Positions 41,084 through 42,987 of a stretch of 42,987 nucleotides of DNA are shown here, piece by piece. A program made the translations under genes and the position numbers. Within the stretch, counting starts at the first letter, position 1; each line of letters opens with the position of its first letter. The notes below the pieces were generated by a model. That model saw only the letters and a program-made list of their open reading frames with translations. It did no database searches and was not told the DNA's origin. Source of the stretch: Sphingomonas elodea ATCC 31461 (GTDB lineage: Bacteria > Pseudomonadota > Alphaproteobacteria > Sphingomonadales > Sphingomonadaceae); the NCBI RefSeq assembly GCF_000226955.1, contig NZ_AGFU01000072.1, forward strand, positions 1 through 42,987, in the 5' to 3' direction.

Positions 41084-42454
41084 TCAATCCTTGGTGATCG
41101 GGGAGGCGGGGCGCGCTTCAGCGGCGTGCGGCGGGCCATAGTTGCCGGCCAGCGACATGCAGCTGGGGATGCGCCCGGCCCAATCGAAGCCGGTGGCGTT
41201 CAGCATGGAGCCGATCAGCGTCTTCAGCGGCTGGGTGAGGAGCTGGGAGAACTGCTTCTCGCCCATGTGCGACACCAGCCCGCACTCTTTTGCGACGAAC
41301 CTGAGCTCGTCCCTGTTCAGCAGCTCGAGGAATTCGCGATCGACGCGCCAGTGCTGGCGCAGATCGACCTCGAACTCGGATGCCAAGTCCGTGACCTGCG
41401 CAAACCGGGCCGGCGAACCGCTCTTGATGAAGCTACCCGCGATATCGGCGACGCGCAGGTGGTCGGCGCTTTCGGCGATCGCCGCTGCGACGGCCTCGCG
41501 CCACTTGCGCTCCCGGGTGCTCGACAGCCTTGCCGCCAGGCTGGTTGCCGTGACCTTGCCCTTCTCCGAGGCGGCCGGCTTCGCTGCGGGAGCGGCCGAG
41601 GGCGCCGGGTCTTTGCGCTTCTCCGCATCAACCTCGGCCGCCTTGCCCTCGTCGCCAGCGAGCTTCGCTGCAGCCTCCACCTTGAGCGTGAAGCAGGCGG
41701 CATTGGTGCAGTGGCCGTCTTCGACGTGCGTGTCGAACAGCGCGCGCTGGCGAGCGGAATTGTACCCGCACCCGGCGCATTCGGTCTTGTCGAAGGTGAC
41801 CGCCGCGAGGCTCTGCGTGACCCGCATCAGCAGCTCGCGCGTCTTGGCGACGTCGATGCCGCTGCTCAGGATCGTCTCGAGCGCCTTGTCCTGCTTGTCG
41901 TCCGGCACGGCGGCGAGCAGCTCGGCATGGCCGACCTTGATCCGGCGCTCGTCCAGCGCCGTCTTCACCGCCGAGGAAAGGCCCGCCAGCGCCAGACGCC
42001 GATCGAGCTTGCTCGCCGACCATCCCAGGCGGCGGGCCGCCTCGGCACGATCATCGGCGCACGCGGCCAGCACGCGCACCGCGGCGTCGGCCTGCTCGGT
42101 TTCGCTGGCGTCTTCGCGGACGTCGTTCTCGTCGATCGCGGCCTCAAGCGCCTCCTGGTCGCTCATGTCGCGGATGATCGCCGGCACGGTGCCGTCTGGC
42201 CCGAACGCCTCAAGCGCAGCGCGATAGCGGCGGCCGCCTGCGACGATCGAATAGCTGTCCTTCGCGTCGGGCGCGGGCCGCAGCAGGATCGGCTGTAGCA
42301 TGCCGCGCAGCCGCAGCGATGCGACGAGCTCGTCGTGCTTGGCCTGATCGAAGTAGCGGCGCGGGTTCTCGCCTGGCCGAACGGACGAGAGGGGAACAAG
42401 CGTCGGGGCTGCTGAGGCAATCGCATCCTCAGGCGGGCGGTCTGGGGTGGTCAT
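41084..42454 (-). CDS. PRTRC system ParB family protein
   Basis: A 456-residue ParB-like protein. The N-terminal ParB/Srx domain shows VRPGENPRRYFDQAKHDEL and SIVAGGRRYRAAL, then a helix-turn-helix (about RAEAARRLGWSASKLDRRLAL). A cysteine module follows (ECAGCGYNSARQRALF then GHCTNAACF), likely zinc-binding. The long C-terminus has an Ala/Lys/Pro linker and a helical domain. Members may bind DNA or CTP; its role with the ubiquitin-like proteins is unknown. Its ATG overlaps the DUF4326 stop. Confidence 0.88.
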   Translation of the reverse strand: MTTPDRPPEDAIASAAPTLVPLSSVRPGENPRRYFDQAKHDELVASLRLRGMLQPILLRPAPDAKDSYSIVAGGRRYRAALEAFGPDGTVPAIIRDMSDQEALEAAIDENDVREDASETEQADAAVRVLAACADDRAEAARRLGWSASKLDRRLALAGLSSAVKTALDERRIKVGHAELLAAVPDDKQDKALETILSSGIDVAKTRELLMRVTQSLAAVTFDKTECAGCGYNSARQRALFDTHVEDGHCTNAACFTLKVEAAAKLAGDEGKAAEVDAEKRKDPAPSAAPAAKPAASEKGKVTATSLAARLSSTRERKWREAVAAAIAESADHLRVADIAGSFIKSGSPARFAQVTDLASEFEVDLRQHWRVDREFLELLNRDELRFVAKECGLVSHMGEKQFSQLLTQPLKTLIGSMLNATGFDWAGRIPSCMSLAGNYGPPHAAEARPASPITKD

Positions 42455-42885
42455 CGGCAAAGCTCCGGATTGGCCGAGCGCAGCAGCGCATCGGCGTGGC
42501 ACCAGGATGAAGTGAGCGGACACCAGCACTGCAGGTCGCGCCCGCGCAGCTGGTGGAGGCAGGCAATCAACCGGCGGCGCCAGCGATACAGGCCGTTGAT
42601 CTCCGGCTCGTCGAACGCCGCGGCGCGCAGCACGCGGGGGCTGAGATCGCCATCCAGCCAGCTGCGATAGAGGATCACGCTGCGCGCGTGGCCGATCTTC
42701 GGGCGATCGCTGAACGGGTTTCCCCAGACCGTCGGGCGGCCGACATAGACGGCGCCGGCAGGCGTCCGTGCGTCGCGGCGGCGGGTGCGTTGCAGGCGAA
42801 CCGGCTGGCGCTGGGCGAGCGGGTTGATCGGAGGGGCGGTGCGCCCCTCCGATCCTATGGCGACGAACTTGGAACAGGCGGTCAC
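42451..42885 (-). CDS. DUF4326 protein
   Basis: A 144-residue protein with the DUF4326 pattern: VYVGRPTVWGNPFSD, HARSVILYRSWLDGDL, LRGRDLQCWCPL and SSWCHADALLR. Conserved cysteines and histidine (CWC, CHAD) suggest metal or redox chemistry. The start is GTG at 42885, overlapping the previous stop (GTGA), so it is translated together with the repeat protein and ParB. Function unknown. Confidence 0.83.
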   Translation of the reverse strand: MTACSKFVAIGSEGRTAPPINPLAQRQPVRLQRTRRRDARTPAGAVYVGRPTVWGNPFSDRPKIGHARSVILYRSWLDGDLSPRVLRAAAFDEPEINGLYRWRRRLIACLHQLRGRDLQCWCPLTSSWCHADALLRSANPELCR

Positions 42886-42987
42886 GAGTAGCTTGCCCCG
42901 TCGCCGTAGCCGTAGCCGTCGCCGTCGCCGGAGCCGGAGCCGTCGCCGTAGCCGTCGCCGTAGCCGTCGCCGTAGCCGGAGCCGTAG
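42882..42987 (-). CDS. 3' end of a Gly-(Tyr/Asp/Ser) repeat protein, partial
   Basis: The last 34 codons or so of a gene entering the window from the right. It encodes alternating glycine with tyrosine, aspartate or serine (YGSGYGDGYGDGYGDG-type), then GASYS and stop. The stop overlaps the DUF4326 start (GTGA). It is too short to classify; the repeat is probably a disordered or low-complexity tail. Confidence 0.6.
   Translation of the reverse strand, partial: YGSGYGDGYGDGYGDGSGSGDGDGYGYGDGASYS
42900..42987. repeat. GCCGTA/GCCGTC/GCCGGA hexanucleotide repeat
   Basis: About 14 units of six bases of the form GCCGNN, with the last bases TA, TC or GA. The strict six-base period keeps the glycine codon in phase, so length change by one unit removes two residues without a frameshift. 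It continues past the window edge. Confidence 0.85.

Noticed and set aside
41069-42298. 409-residue plus-strand frame across parB
   Set aside because: Antisense to a ParB-family gene with recognisable motifs; no protein pattern on the plus strand.
42900-42987. CRISPR-like repeat array
   Set aside because: The units are six bases with no spacers; it is a coding hexanucleotide repeat.

Overview
The window is GC-rich chromosomal DNA from an alphaproteobacterium, most likely a sphingomonad (Sphingomonas or a close relative). The best evidence is a serine palmitoyltransferase whose active-site spacing matches the Sphingomonas paucimobilis enzyme, next to an acyl carrier protein gene. Supporting features are GTG/TTG starts with four-base overlaps, a PEP-CTERM-type surface protein, lptFG and hspQ. 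The genus is inferred from gene content; no rRNA is present.

Layout. 1-3100: a REP-like repeat, a small ExbD-like exported protein, and a polyamine pair on the minus strand (deoxyhypusine-synthase-like enzyme and ornithine/lysine-type decarboxylase) split by a second REP-like inverted pair. 3150-6170: a PLP-dependent threonine/serine dehydratase, two tiny membrane proteins and two alpha/beta hydrolases. 6260-8750: two cysteine desulfurases and a 2Fe-2S ferredoxin joined by ATGA overlaps, a sulfur/Fe-S operon. 9036-15462: glnE, a one-cysteine bcp, a DUF455 ferritin-like protein, an M23 peptidase, erpA and xth. 15463-16319: a palindrome-rich control region followed by two related small secreted proteins. 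16369-20351: a GNAT protein that may be a bacterial ceramide synthase, a fatty acid desaturase, a polysaccharide deacetylase and a PEP-CTERM protein. 20463-24805: lptG and lptF, divergent obgE, and a SUFU-like protein. 24848-30018: proB, an NAD-dependent epimerase-like reductase (CerR candidate), an FkbH-like HAD protein, an ACP and serine palmitoyltransferase, read here as a sphingolipid cluster. 30064-34846: a hybrid sensor kinase, a putative lipoprotein, a TetR regulator with a candidate operator, a lower-GC methyltransferase and a GNAT acetyltransferase. 35020-36155: rpmA, rplU and hspQ.

36373-42987 is the accessory region. A tRNA-Ser(CGA) is followed by a P4-type tyrosine integrase, an AlpA-like regulator and, running back towards them on the minus strand, a PRTRC cassette: ParB-like, E, C (ubiquitin-like), B (E2-like), A (JAMM peptidase) and ThiF (E1-like). 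It is preceded by a DUF4326 gene and the end of a gene encoding a Gly-Tyr/Asp/Ser repeat. This looks like an integrated element that continues past the window. The PRTRC genes together resemble a minimal bacterial ubiquitin-like conjugation and deconjugation system of unknown role. Protein F is absent from its expected place, and the B gene looks N-terminally damaged. I regard this as the most interesting system in the window. No gap longer than 300 bases lacks a gene.
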